Assembly (NCBI GenBank): GCA_032718475.1
Contig: JAUCBJ010006859.1
Coordinates: 1-64,000 of the forward strand
Direction of reading: 5' to 3'
Length of the DNA: 64,000 nucleotides
Source of the DNA: Nemertoderma westbladi
Taxonomy: Eukaryota; Xenacoelomorpha; Nemertodermatida; Nemertodermatidae
Position 1 is the first letter of the stretch. Each line of letters starts with the position of its first letter. Both the position numbers and the translations under genes were made by a program. Of this stretch, positions 24,601-39,600 are shown piece after piece. The notes under the pieces are model-generated. The model searched no databases. It was not told where the DNA came from and saw only the letters and a program-made list of their open reading frames with translations.

Positions 24601-27600
24601 GATTCTCGTGTTGTTCTATGTAAATGACTCCCTTACTTACCTCCCGCTCCCTGATTCTCGTGTTGTTCTATGTAAATGACTCCACTTACCTCCCGCTCCC
24701 TGATTCTCGTGTTGTTCTATGTAAATGCCTCCCTTACTTACCTCCCGCTCCCTGATTCTCGTGTTGTTCTATGTAAATGACTCCACTTACCTCCCGCTCC
24801 CTGATTCTCGTGTTGTTCTATGTAAATGCCTCCCTTACTTACCTCCCGCTCCCCGATTCTCGTGTTGTTCTATGTAAATGCCTCCCTTACTTACCTCCCG
24901 CTCCCTGATTCTCGTGTTGTTCTATGTAAATGCCTCCCTTACTTACCTCCTGCTCCCTGATTCTCGTGTTGTTCTATGTAAATGCCTCCCTTACTTACCC
25001 CCCGCTCCCTGATTCTCGTGTTGTTCTATGTAAATGCCTCCCTTACTTACCTCCCGCTCCCTGATTCTCGTGTTGTTCTATGTAAATGCCTACCTTACTT
25101 ACCTCCCGCTCCCCGATTCTCGTGTTGTTCTATGTAAATGCCTCCCTTACTTACCTCCCGCTCCCTGATTCTCGTGTTGTTCTATGTAAATGCCTCCCTT
25201 ACTTACCTCCCGCTCCCTGATTATCGTGTTGTTCTATGTAATTGCCTCCCTTACTTACCTCCCGCTCCCTGATTCTCGTGTTGTTCTATGTAAATGCCTC
25301 CCTTACTTACCTCCCGCTCCCTGATTATCGTGTTGTTCTATGTAAATGCCTCCCTTACTTACCTCCCGCTCCCTGATTCTCGTGTTGTTCTATGTAAATG
25401 CCTCCCTTACTTACCTCCCGCTCCCTGATTCTCGTGTTGTTCTATGTAAATGCCTCCCTTACTTACCTCCCGCTCCCTGATTCTCGTGTTGTTCTATGTA
25501 AATGCCTCCCTTACTTACCTCCCGCTCCCTGATTCTCGTGTTGTTCTATGTAAATGCCTCCCTTACTTACCTCCCGCTCCCTGATTCTCGTGTTGTTCTA
25601 TGTAAATGCCTCCCTTACTTACCTCCCGCTCCCCGATTCTCGTGTTGTTCTATGTAAATGCCTCCCTTACTTACCTCCCGCTCCCCGATTCTCGTGTTGT
25701 TCTATGTAAATGCCTCCCTTACTTACCTCCCGCTCCCTGATTCTCGTGTTGTTCTATGTAAATGCCTCCCTTACTTACCTCCCGCTCCCTGATTCTCGTG
25801 TTGTTCTATGTAAATGCCTCCCTTACTTACCTCCCGCTCCCTGATTCTCGTGTTGTTCTATGTAAATGCCTCCCTTACTTACCTTCCGCTCCCTGATTCT
25901 CGTGTTGTTCTATGTAAATGCCTCCCTTACTTACCTCCTGCTCCCTGATTCTCGTGTTGTTCTATGTAAATGCCTCCCTTACTTACCTCCCGCTCCCTGA
26001 TTCTCGTGTTGTTCTATGTAAATGCCTCCCTTACTTACCTCCCGCTCCCCGATTCTCGTGTTGTTCTATGTAAATGCCTCCCTTACTTACCTCCCGCTCC
26101 CTGATTCTCGTGTTGTTCTATGTAAATGCCTCCCTTACTTACCTCCTGCTCCCTGATTCTCGTGTTGTTCTATGTAAATGCCTCCCTTACTTACCTCCCG
26201 CTCCCGCTCCCTGATTCTCGTGTTGTTCTATGTAAATGCCTCCCTTACTTACCTCCCGCTCCCTGATTCTCGTGTTGTTCTATGTAAATGCCTCCCTTAC
26301 TTACCTCCTGCTCCCTGATTCTCGTGTTGTTCTATGTAAATGCCTCCCTTACTTACCTCCCGCTCCCTGATTCTCGTGTTGTTCTATGTAAATGCCTCCC
26401 TTACTTACCTCCCGCTCCCTGATTCTCGTGTTGTTCTATGTAAATGCCTCCCTTACTTACCTCCTGCTCCCTGATTCTCGTGTTGTTCTATGTAAATGCC
26501 TCCCTTACTTACCTCCCGCTCCCTGATTCTCGTGTTGTTCTATGTAAATGCCTCCCTTACTTACCTCGCGCTCCCTGATTCTCGTGTTGTTCTATGTAAA
26601 TGCCTCCCTTACTTACCTCCTGCTCCCTGATTCTCGTGTTGTTCTATGTAAATGCCTCCCTTACTTACCTCCCGCTCCCCGATTCTCGTGTTGTTCTATG
26701 TAAATGCCTCCCTTACTTACCTCCCGCTCCCTGATTCTCGTGTTGTTCTATGTAAATGCCTCCCTTACTTACCTCCCGCTCCCTGATTCTCGTGTTGTTC
26801 TATGTAAATGCCTCCCTTACTTACCTCCCGTTCCCCGATTCTCGTGTTGTTCTATGTAAATGCCCCCCTTACTTACCTCCCGCTCCCCGATTCTCGTGTT
26901 GTTCTATGTAAATGCCTCCACTTACCTCCCGCTCCCCGATTCTCGTGTTGTTCTATGTAAATGCCTCCCTTACTTAACTCCCGCTCCCCGATTCTAGTGT
27001 TGTTCTATGTAAATGCCTCCCTTACTTACCTCCCGCTCCCCGATTCTCGTGTTGTTCTATGTAAATGCCTCCCTTACTTACCTCCCGTTCCCCGATTCTC
27101 GTGTTGTTCTATGTAAATGCCTCCCTTACTTACCTCCCGCTCCCTGATTCTCGTGTTGTTCTATGTAAATGCCTCCCTTACTTACCTCCCGCTCCCTGAT
27201 TCTCGTGTTGTTCTATGTAAATGCCTCCCTTACTTACCTCCCGCTCCCCGATTCTCGTGTTGTTCTATGTAAATGCCTCCCTTACTTACCTCCCGCTCCC
27301 CGATTCTCGTGTTGTTCTATGTAAATGCCTCCCTTACTTACCTCCCGCTCCCTGATTCTCGTGTTGTTCTATGTAAATGCCTCCCTTACTTACCTCCCGC
27401 TCCCTGATTCTCGTGTTGTTCTATGTAAATGCCTCCCTTACTTACCTCCCGCTCCCTGATTCTCGTGTTGTTCTATGTAAATGCCTCCCTTACTTACCTT
27501 CCGCTCCCTGATTCTCGTGTTGTTCTATGTAAATGCCTCCCTTACTTACCTCCTGCTCCCTGATTCTCGTGTTGTTCTATGTAAATGCCTCCCTTACTTA

Positions 27601-30600
27601 CCTCCCGCTCCCTGATTCTCGTGTTGTTCTATGTAAATGCCTCCCTTACTTACCTCCCGCTCCCCGATTCTCGTGTTGTTCTATGTAAATGCCTCCCTTA
27701 CTTACCTCCCGCTCCCTGATTCTCGTGTTGTTCTATGTAAATGCCTCCCTTACTTACCTCCTGCTCCCTGATTCTCGTGTTGTTCTATGTAAATGCCTCC
27801 CTTACTTACCTCCCGCTCCCGCTCCCTGATTCTCGTGTTGTTCTATGTAAATGCCTCCCTTACTTACCTCCCGCTCCCTGATTCTCGTGTTGTTCTATGT
27901 AAATGCCTCCCTTACTTACCTCCTGCTCCCTGATTCTCGTGTTGTTCTATGTAAATGCCTCCCTTACTTACCTCCCGCTCCCTGATTCTCGTGTTGTTCT
28001 ATGTAAATGCCTCCCTTACTTACCTCCCGCTCCCTGATTCTCGTGTTGTTCTATGTAAATGCCTCCCTTACTTACCTCCTGCTCCCTGATTCTCGTGTTG
28101 TTCTATGTAAATGCCTCCCTTACTTACCTCCCGCTCCCTGATTCTCGTGTTGTTCTATGTAAATGCCTCCCTTACTTACCTCCTGCTCCCTGATTCTCGT
28201 GTTGTTCTATGTAATTGCCTCCCTTACTTACCTCCCGCTCCCCGATTCTCGTGTTGTTCTATGTAAATGCTTCCCTTACTTACCTCCCGCTCCCCGATTC
28301 TCGTGTTGTTCTATGTAAATGCCTCCCTTACTTACCTCCCGCTCCCTGATTCTCGTGTTGTTCTATGTAAATGCCTCCCTTACTTACCTCCCGCTCCCTG
28401 ATTCTCGTGTTGTTCTATGTAAATGCCTCCCTTACTTACCTCCCGCTCCCTGATTCTCGTGTTGTTCTATGTAAATGCCTCCCTTACTTACCTCCCGCTC
28501 CCTGATTCTCGTGTTGTTCTATGTAAATGCCTCCCTTACTTACCTCCCGCTCCCTGATTCTCGTGTTGTTCTATGTAAATGCCTCCCTTACTTACCTCCC
28601 GCTCCCCGATTCTCGTGTTGTTCTATGTAAATGCCTCCCTTACTTACCTCCCGCTCCCCGATTCTCGTGTTGTTCTATGTAAATGCCTCCCTTACTTACC
28701 TCCCGCTCCCTGATTCTCGTGTTGTTCTATGTAAATGCCTCCCTTACTTACCTCCCGCTCCCTGATTCTCGTGTTGTTCTATGTAAATGCCTCCCTTACT
28801 TACCTCCCGCTCCCTGATTCTCGTGTTGTTCTATGTAAATGCCTCCCTTACTTACCTTCCGCTCCCTGATTCTCGTGTTGTTCTATGTAAATGCCTCCCT
28901 TACTTACCTCCTGCTCCCTGATTCTCGTGTTGTTCTATGTAAATGCCTCCCTTACTTACCTCCCGCTCCCTGATTCTCGTGTTGTTCTATGTAAATGCCT
29001 CCCTTACTTACCTCCCGCTCCCCGATTCTCGTGTTGTTCTATGTAAATGCCTCCCTTACTTACCTCCCGCTCCCTGATTCTCGTGTTGTTCTATGTAAAT
29101 GCCTCCCTTACTTACCTCCTGCTCCCTGATTCTCGTGTTGTTCTATGTAAATGCCTCCCTTACTTACCTCCCGCTCCCGCTCCCTGATTCTCGTGTTGTT
29201 CTATGTAAATGCCTCCCTTACTTACCTCCCGCTCCCTGATTCTCGTGTTGTTCTATGTAAATGCCTCCCTTACTTACCTCCTGCTCCCTGATTCTCGTGT
29301 TGTTCTATGTAAATGCCTCCCTTACTTACCTCCCGCTCCCTGATTCTCGTGTTGTTCTATGTAAATGCCTCCCTTACTTACCTCCCGCTCCCTGATTCTC
29401 GTGTTGTTCTATGTAAATGCCTCCCTTACTTACCTCCTGCTCCCTGATTCTCGTGTTGTTCTATGTAAATGCCTCCCTTACTTACCTCCCGCTCCCTGAT
29501 TCTCGTGTTGTTCTATGTAAATGCCTCCCTTACTTACCTCGCGTTCCCTGATTCTCGTGTTGTTCTATGTAAATGCCTCCCTTACTTACCTCATGCTCCC
29601 TGATTCTCGTGTTGTTCTATGTAAATGCCTCCCTTACTTACCTCCCGCTCCCCGATTCTCGTGTTGTTCTATGTAAATGCCTCCCTTACTTACCTCCCGC
29701 TCCCTGATTCTCGTGTTGTTCTATGTAAATGCCTCCCTTACTTACCTCCCGCTCCCTGATTCTCGTGTTGTTCTATGTAAATGCCTCCCTTACTTACCTC
29801 CCGTTCCCCGATTATCGTGTTGTTCTATGTAAATGCCCCCCTTACTTACCTCCCGCTCCCCGATTCTCGTGTTGTTCTATGTAAATGCCTCCACTTACCT
29901 CCCGCTCCCCGATTCTCGTGTTGTTCTATGTAAATGCCTCCCTTACTTAACTCCCGCTCCCCGATTCTAGTGTTGTTCTATGTAAATGCCTCCCTTACTT
30001 ACCTCCCGCTCCCCGATTCTCGTGTTGTTCTATGTAAATGCCTCCCTTACTTACCTCCCGTTCCCCGATTCTCGTGTTGTTCTATGTAAATGCCTCCCTT
30101 ACTTACCTCCCGCTCCCTGATTCTCGTGTTGTTCTATGTAAATGCCTCCCTTACTTACCTCCCGCTCCCTGATTCTCGTGTTGTTCTATGTAAATGCCTC
30201 CCTTACTTACCTCCCGCTCCCCGATTCTCGTGTTGTTCTATGTAAATGCCTCCCTTACTTACCTCCCGCTCCCCGATTCTCGTGTTGTTCTATGTAAATG
30301 CCTCCCTTACTTACCTCCCGCTCCCTGATTCTCGTGTTGTTCTATGTAAATGCCTCCCTTACTTACCTCCCGCTCCCTGATTCTCGTGTTGTTCTATGTA
30401 AATGCCTCCCTTACTTACCTCCCGCTCCCTGATTCTCGTGTTGTTCTATGTAAATGCCTCCCTTACTTACCTTCCGCTCCCTGATTCTCGTGTTGTTCTA
30501 TGTAAATGCCTCCCTTACTTACCTCCTGCTCCCTGATTCTCGTGTTGTTCTATGTAAATGCCTCCCTTACTTACCTCCCGCTCCCTGATTCTCGTGTTGT

Positions 30601-33600
30601 TCTATGTAAATGCCTCCCTTACTTACCTCCCGCTCCCCGATTCTCGTGTTGTTCTATGTAAATGCCTCCCTTACTTACCTCCCGCTCCCTGATTCTCGTG
30701 TTGTTCTATGTAAATGCCTCCCTTACTTACCTCCTGCTCCCTGATTCTCGTGTTGTTCTATGTAAATGCCTCCCTTACTTACCTCCCGCTCCCGCTCCCT
30801 GATTCTCGTGTTGTTCTATGTAAATGCCTCCCTTACTTACCTCCCGCTCCCTGATTCTCGTGTTGTTCTATGTAAATGCCTCCCTTACTTACCTCCTGCT
30901 CCCTGATTCTCGTGTTGTTCTATGTAAATGCCTCCCTTACTTACCTCCCGCTCCCTGATTCTCGTGTTGTTCTATGTAAATGCCTCCCTTACTTACCTCC
31001 CGCTCCCTGATTCTCGTGTTGTTCTATGTAAATGCCTCCCTTACTTACCTCCTGCTCCCTGATTCTCGTGTTGTTCTATGTAAATGCCTCCCTTACTTAC
31101 CTCCCGCTCCCTGATTCTCGTGTTGTTCTATGTAAATGCCTCCCTTACTTACCTCGCGCTCCCTGATTCTCGTGTTGTTCTATGTAAATGCCTCCCTTAC
31201 TTACCTCCTGCTCCCTGATTCTCGTGTTGTTCTATGTAAATGCCTCCCTTACTTACCTCCCGCTCCCCGATTCTCGTGTTGTTCTATGTAAATGCCTCCC
31301 TTACTTACCTCCCGCTCCCTGATTCTCGTGTTGTTCTATGTAAATGCCTCCCTTACTTACCTCCCGCTCCCTGATTCTCGTGTTGTTCTATGTAAATGCC
31401 TCCCTTACTTACCTCCCGTTCCCCGATTCTCGTGTTGTTCTATGTAAATGCCCCCCTTACTTACCTCCCGCTCCCCGATTCTCGTGTTGTTCTATGTAAA
31501 TGCCTCCACTTACCTCCCGCTCCCCGATTCTCGTGTTGTTCTATGTAAATGCCTCCCTTACTTAACTCCCGCTCCCCGATTCTAGTGTTGTTCTATGTAA
31601 ATGCCTCCCTTACTTACCTCCCGCTCCCCGATTCTCGTGTTGTTCTATGTAAATGCCTCCCTTACTTACCTCCCGTTCCCCGATTCTCGTGTTGTTCTAT
31701 GTAAATGCCCCCCTTACTTACCTCCCGCTCCCCGATTCTCGTGTTGTTCTATGTAAATGCCTCCACTTACCTCCCGCTCCCCGATTCTCGTGTTGTTCTA
31801 TGTAAATGCCTCCCTTACTTACCTCCCGCTCCCCGATTCTCGTGTTGTTCTATGTAAATGCCTCCACTTACCTCCCGCTCCCCGATTCTCGTGTTGTTCT
31901 ATGTAAATGCCTCCCTTACTTACCTCCCGCTCCCTGATTCTCGTGTTGTTCTATGTAAATGCCTCCCTTACTTACCTCCCGCTCCCCGATTCTCGTGTTG
32001 TTCTATGTAAATGCCTCCCTTACTTACCTCCCGCTCCCTGATTCTCGTGTTGTTCTATGTAAATGCCTCCACTTACCTCCCGCTCCCCGATTCTCGTGTT
32101 GTTCTATGTAAATGCCTCCCTTACTTACCTCCCGCTCCCTGATTCTCGTGTTGTGCTATGTAAATGCCTCCCTTACTTACCTCCCGCACCCCGATTCTCG
32201 TGTTGTTCTATGTAAATGCCTCCCTTACTTACCTCCCGCTCCCTGATTCTCGTATTGTTCTATATAAATGCCTCCCTTACTTACCTCCCGCTCCCCGATT
32301 CTCGTGTTGTTCTATGTAAATGCCTCCACTTACCTCCCGCTCCCCGATTCTCGTGTTGTTCTATATAAATGCCTCCACTTACCTCCCGCTCCCTGATTCT
32401 CGTGTTGTTCTATGTAAATGCCTCCCTTACTTACCTCCCGCTCCCCGATTCTCGTGTTGTTCTATGTAAATGCCTCCCTTACTTACCTCCCGCTCCCTGA
32501 TTCTCGTGTTGTTCTATGTAAATGCCTCCCTTACTTACCTCCCGCTCCCTGATTCTCGTGTTGTTCTATGTAAATGCCTCCACTTACCTCCCGCTCCCTG
32601 ATTCTCGTGTTGTTCTATGTAAATGCCTCCACTTACCTCCCGCTCCCTGATTCTCGTGTTGTTCTATGTAAATGCCTCCACTTACCTCCCGCTCCCTGAT
32701 TCTCGTGTTGTTCTATGTAAATGCCTCCCTTACTTACCTCCCGCTCCCTGATTCTCGTGTTGTTCTATGTAAATGCCTCCCTTACTTAACTCCCGCTCCC
32801 TGATTCTCGTGTTGTTCTATGTAAATGCCTCCACTTACCTCCCGCTCCCCGATTCTCGTGTTGTTCTATATAAATGCCTCCACTTACCTCCCGCTCCCTG
32901 ATTCTCGTGTTGTTCTATGTAAATGCCTCCCTTACTTACCTCCCGCTCCCCGATTCTCGTGTTGTTCTATGTAAATGCCTCCACTTACCTCCCGCTCCCT
33001 GATTCTCGTGTTGTTCTATGTAAATGCCTCCACTTACCTCCCGCTCCCTGATTCTCGTGTTGTTCTATGTAATTGCCTCCCTTACTTACCTCCCGCTCCC
33101 CGATTCTCGTGTTGTTCTATGTAAATGCCTCCCTTACTTACCTCCCGCTCCCTGATTCTCGTGTTGTTCTATGTAAATGCCTCCCTTACTTACCTCCCGC
33201 TCCCCGATTCTCGTGTTGTTCTATGTAAATGCCTCCCTTACTTACCTCCCGCTCCCCGATTCTCGTGTTGTTCTATGTAAATGCCTCCCTTACTTACCTC
33301 CCGCTCCCTGATTATCGTGTTGTTCTATGTAATTGCCTCCCTTACTTACCTCCCGCTCCCCGATTCTCGTGTTGTTCTATGTAAATGCCTCCCTTACTTA
33401 CCTCCCGCTCCCTGATTCTCGTGTTGTTCTATGTAAATGCCTCCACTTACCTCCCGCTCCCTGATTCTCGTGTTGTTCTATGTAATTGTCTCCCTTACTT
33501 ACCTCCCGCTCCCCGATTCTCGTGTTGTTCTATGTAAATGCCTCCCTTACTTACCTCCCGCTCCCTGATTCTCGTGTTGTTCTATGTAAATGCCTCCCTT

Positions 33601-36600
33601 ACTTACCTCCCGCTCCCCGATTGTCGTGTTGTTCTATGTAAATGCCTCCCTTACTTACCTCCCGCTCCCCGATTCTCGTGTTGTTCTATGTAAATGCCTC
33701 CCTTACTTACCTCCCGCTCCCTGATTATCGTGTTGTTCTATGTAATTGCCTCCCTTACTTACCTCCCGCTCCCCGATTCTCGTGTTGTTCTATGTAAATG
33801 CCTCCCTTACTTACCTCCCGCTCCCTGATTATCGTGTTGTTCTATGTAATTGCCTCCCTTACTTACCTCCCGCTCCCTGATTCTCGTGTTGTTCTATGTA
33901 AATGCCTCCCTTACTTACCTCCCGCTCCCTGATTCTCGTGTTGTTCTATGTAAATGCCTCCCTTACTTACCTCCCGCTCCCTGATTCTCGTGTTGTTCTA
34001 TGTAATTGCCTCCCTTACTTACCTCCCGCTCCCTGATTCTCGTGTTGTTCTATGTAAATGCCTCCCTTACTTACCTCCCGCTCCCTGATTCTCGTGTTGT
34101 TCTATGTAAATGCCTCCCTTACTTACCTCCCGCTCCCCGATTCTCGTGTTGTTCTATGTAAATGCCTCCCTTACTTACCTCCCGCTCCCCGATTCTCGTG
34201 TTGTTCTATGTAAATGCCTCCCTTACTTACCTCCCGCTCCCTGATTCTCGTGTTGTTCTATGTAAATGCCTCCCTTACTTACCTCCCGCTCCCCGATTCT
34301 CGTGTTGTTCTATGTAAATGCCTCCCTTACTTACCTCCCGCTCCCTGATTCTCGTGTTGTTCTATGTAAATGCCTCCCTTACTTACCTCCCGCTCCCCGA
34401 TTCTCGTGTTGTTCTATGTAAATGCCTCCCTTACTTACCTCCCGCTCCCTGATTCTCGTGTTGTTCTATGTAAATGCCTCCCTTACTTACCTCCCGCTCC
34501 CCGATTCTCGTGTTGTTCTATGTAAATGCCTCCCTTACTTACCTCCCGCTCCCTGATTCTCGTGTTGTTCTATGTAAATGCCTCCCTTACTTACCTCCCG
34601 CTCCCCGATTCTCGTGTTGTTCTATGTAAATGCCTCCCTTACTTACCTCCCGCTCCCTGATTCTCGTGTTGTTCTATGTAAATGCCTCCCTTACTTACCT
34701 CCCGCTCCCTGATTCTCGTGTTGTTCTATGTAAATGCCTCCCTTACTTACCTCCCGCTCCCTGATTCTCGTGTTGTTCTATGTAAATGCCTCCCTTACTT
34801 ACCTCCCGCTCCCTGATTCTCGTGTTGTTCTATGTAAATGCCTCCCTTACTTACCTCCCGCTCCCTGATTCTCGTGTTGTTCTATGTAAATGCCTCCCTT
34901 ACTTACCTCCCGCTCCCCGATTCTCGTGTTGTTCTATGTAAATGCCTCCCTTACTTACCTCCCGCTCCCCGATTCTCGTGTTGTTCTATGTAAATGCCTC
35001 CCTTACTTACCTCCCGCTCCCTGATTCTCGTGTTGTTCTATGTAAATGCCTCCCTTACTTACCTCCCGCTCCCTGATTCTCGTGTTGTTCTATGTAAATG
35101 CCTCCCTTACTTACCTCCCGCTCCCTGATTCTCGTGTTGTTCTATGTAAATGCCTCCCTTACTTACCTCCCGCTCCCTGATTCTCGTGTTGTTCTATGTA
35201 AATGCCTCCCTTACTTACCTCCCGCTCCCCGATTCTCGTGTTGTTCTATGTAAATGCCTCCCTTACTTACCTCCCGCTCCCTGATTCTCGTGTTGTTCTA
35301 TGTAAATGCCTCCCTTACTTACCTCCCGCTCCCTGATTCTCGTGTTGTTCTATGTAAATGCCTCCCTTACTTACCTCCCGCTCCCCGATTCTCGTGTTGT
35401 TCTATGTAAATGCCTCCCTTACTTACCTCCCGCTCCCTGATTCTCGTGTTGTTCTATGTAAATGCCTCCCTTACTTACCTCCCGCTCCCTGATTCTCGTG
35501 TTGTTCTATGTAAATGCCTCCCTTACTTACCTCCCGCTCCCTGATTCTCGTGTTGTTCTATGTAAATGCCTCCCTTACTTATCTCCCGCTCCCTGATTCT
35601 CGTGTTGTTCTATGTAAATGCCTCCCTTACTTATCTCCCGCTCCCTGAGTCTCGTGTTGTTCTATGTAAATGCCTCCCTTACTTACCTCCCGCTCCCCGA
35701 TTCTCGTGTTGTTCTATGTAAATGCCTCCCTTACTTACCTCCCGCTCCCTGATCCTCGTGTTGTTCTATGTAAATGCCTCCCTTACTTACCTCCCGCTCC
35801 CTGATTCTCGTGTTGTTCTATGTAAATGCCTCCCTTACTTACCTCCCGCTCCCTGATTCTCGTGTTGTTCTATGTAAATACCTCCCTTACTTACCTCCCG
35901 CTCCCTGATTCTCGTGTTGTTCTATGTAAATGCCTCCCTTACTTACCTCCCGCTCCCTGATTCTCGTGTTGTTCTATGTAAATGCCTCCCTTACTTACCT
36001 CCCGCTCCCCGATTCTCGTGTTGTTCTATGTAAATGCCTCCCTTACTTACCTCCCGCTCCCTGATTCTCGTGTTGTTCTATGTAAATGCCTCCCTTACTT
36101 ACCTCCCGCTCCCTGATTCTCGTGTTGTTCTATGTAAATGCCTCCCTTACTTACCTCCCGCTCCCCGATTCTCGTGTTGTTCTATGTAAATGCCTCCCTT
36201 ACTTACCTCCCGCTCCCTGATTCTCGTGTTGTTCTATGTAAATACCTCCCTTACTTACCTCCCGCTCCCCGATTCTCGTGTTGTTCTATGTAAATGCCTC
36301 CCTTACTTACCTCCCGCTCCCTGATTCTCGTGTTGTTCTATGTAAATGCCTCCCTTACTTACCTCCCGCTCCCTGATTCTCGTGTTGTTCTATGTAAATG
36401 CCTCCCTTACTTACCTCCCGCTCCCTGATTCTCGTGTTGTTCTATGTAAATGACTCCCTACTTACCTCCCGCTCCCTGATTCTCGTGTTGTTCTATGTAA
36501 ATGCCTCCCTTACTTACCTCCCGCTCCCTGATTCTCGTGTTGTTCTATGTAAATGACTCCACTTACCTCCCGCTCCCTGATTCTCGTGTTGTTCTATGTA

Positions 36601-39600
36601 AATGCCTCCCTTACTTACGCTCCCGCTCCCTGATTCTCGTGTTGTTCTATGTAAATGCCTCCCATACTTACCCCCCGCTCCCTGATTCTCGTGTTGTTCT
36701 ATGTAAATGCCTCCCTTACTTACCTCCCGCTCCCTGATTCTCGTGTTGTTCTATGTAAATGCCTCCCTTACTTACCTCCCGCTCCCTGATTCTCGTGTTG
36801 TTCTATGTAAATGCCTCCCTTACTTACCTCCCGCTCCCTGATTCTCGTGTTGTTCTATGTAAATGCCTCCCATACTTACCTCCCGCTCCCTGATTCTCGT
36901 GTTGTTCTATGTAAATGCCTCCCTTACTTACCTCCCGCTCCCCGATTCTCGTGTTGTTCTATGTAAATGCCTCCCTTACTTACCTCCCGCTCCCCGATTC
37001 TCGTGTTGTTCTATGTAAATGCCTCCCTTACTTACCTCCCGCTCCCTGATTCTCGTGTTGTTCTATGTAAATGCCTCCCTTACTTACCTCCCGCTCCCTG
37101 ATTCTCGTGTTGTTCTATGTAAATGCCTCCCTTACTTACCTCCCGCTCCCTGATTCTCGTGTTGTTCTATGTAAATGCCTCCCTTACTTACCTCCCGCTC
37201 CCCGATTCTCGTGTTGTTCTATGTAAATGCCTCCCTTACTTACCTCCCGCTCCCTGATTCTCGTGTTGTTCTATGTAAATGCCTCCCTTACTTACCTCCC
37301 GCTCCCTGATTCTCGTGTTGTTCTATGTAAATGCCTCCCTTACTTACCTCCCGCTCCCTGATTCTCGTGTTGTTCTATGTAAATGCCTCCCTTACTTACC
37401 TCCCGCTCCCCGATTCTCGTGTTGTTCTATGTAAATGCCTCCCTTACTTACCTCCCGCTCCCCGATTCTCGTGTTGTTCTATGTAAATGCCTCCCTTACT
37501 TACCTCCCGCTCCCTGATTCTCGTGTTGTTCTATGTAAATGCCTCCCTTACTTACCTCCCGCTCCCTGATTCTCGTGTTGTTCTATGTAAATGCCTCCCT
37601 TACTTACCTCCCGCTCCCTGATTCTCGTGTTGTTCTATGTAAATGCCTCCCTTACTTACCTCCCGCTCCCTGATTCTCGTGTTGTTCTATGTAAATGCCT
37701 CCCTTACTTACCTCCCGCTCCCCGATTCTCGTGTTGTTCTATGTAAATGCCTCCCTTACTTACCTCCCGCTCCCTGATTCTCGTGTTGTTCTATGTAAAT
37801 GCCTCCCTTACTTACCTCCCGCTCCCTGATTCTCGTGTTGTTCTATGTAAATGCCTCCCTTACTTACCTCCCGCTCCCCGATTCTCGTGTTGTTCTATGT
37901 AAATGCCTCCCTTACTTACCTCCCGCTCCCTGATTCTCGTGTTGTTCTATGTAAATGCCTCCCTTACTTACCTCCCGCTCCCTGATTCTCGTGTTGTTCT
38001 ATGTAAATGCCTCCCTTACTTACCTCCCGCTCCCTGATTCTCGTGTTGTTCTATGTAAATGCCTCCCTTACTTATCTCCCGCTCCCTGATTCTCGTGTTG
38101 TTCTATGTAAATGCCTCCCTTACTTATCTCCCGCTCCCTGAGTCTCGTGTTGTTCTATGTAAATGCCTCCCTTACTTACCTCCCGCTCCCCGATTCTCGT
38201 GTTGTTCTATGTAAATGCCTCCCTTACTTACCTCCCGCTCCCTGATTCCTCGTGTTGTTCTATGTAAATGCCTCCCTTACTTACCTCCCGCTCCCTGATT
38301 CTCGTGTTGTTCTATGTAAATGCCTCCCTTACTTACCTCCCGCTCCCTGATTCTCGTGTTGTTCTATGTAAATACCTCCCTTACTTACCTCCCGCTCCCT
38401 GATTCACGTGTTGTTCTATGTAAATGCCTCCCTTACTTACCTCCCGCTCCCTGATTCTCGTGTTGTTCTATGTAAATGCCTCCCTTACTTACCTCCCGCT
38501 CCCCGATTCTCGTGTTGTTCTATGTAAATGCCTCCCTTACTTACCTCCCGCTCCCTGATTCTCGTGTTGTTCTATGTAAATGCCTCCCTTACTTACCTCC
38601 CGCTCCCTGATTCTCGTGTTGTTCTATGTAAATGCCTCCCTTACTTACCTCCCGCTCCCCGATTCTCGTGTTGTTCTATGTAAATGCCTCCCTTACTTAC
38701 CTCCCGCTCCCTGATTCTCGTGTTGTTCTATGTAAATACCTCCCTTACTTACCTCCCGCTCCCCGATTCTCGTGTTGTTCTATGTAAATGCCTCCCATAC
38801 TTACCTCCCGCTCCCTGATTCTCGTGTTGTTCTATGTAAATGCCTCCCTTACTTACCTCCCGCTCCCTGATTCTCGTGTTGTTCTATGTAAATGCCTCCC
38901 TTACTTACCTCCCGCTCCCTGATTCTCGTGTTGTTCTATGTAAATGACTCCACTTACCTCCCGCTCCCTGATTCTCGTGTTGTTCTATGTAAATGCCTCC
39001 CTTACTTACCTCCCGCTCCCTGATTCTCGTGTTGTTCTATGTAAATGACTCCACTTACCTCCCGCTCCCTGATTCTCGTGTTGTTCTATGTAAATGCCTC
39101 CCTTACTTACGCCCCGCTCCCTGATTCTCGTGTTGTTCTATGTAAATGCCTCCCATACTTACCCCCCGCTCCCTGATTCTCGTGTTGTTCTATGTAAATG
39201 CCTCCCTTACTTACCTCCCGCTCCCTGATTCTCGTGTTGTTCTATGTAAATGCCTCCCTTACTTACCTCCCGCTCCCTGATTCTCGTGTTGTTCTATGTA
39301 AATGCCTCCCTTACTTACCTCCCGCTCCCTGATTCTCGTGTTGTTCTATGTAAATGCCTCCCATACTTACCTCCCGCTCCCTGATTCTCGTGTTGTTCTA
39401 TGTAAATGCCTCCCTTACTTACCTCCCGCTCCCCGATTGTCGTGTTGTTCTATGTAAATGCCTCCCTTACTTACCTCCCGCTCCCCGATTCTCGTGTTGT
39501 TCTATGTAAATGCCTCCCTTACTTACCTCCCGCTCCCTGATTCTCGTGTTGTTCTATGTAAATGCCTCCCTTACTTACCTCCCGCTCCCTGATTCTCGTG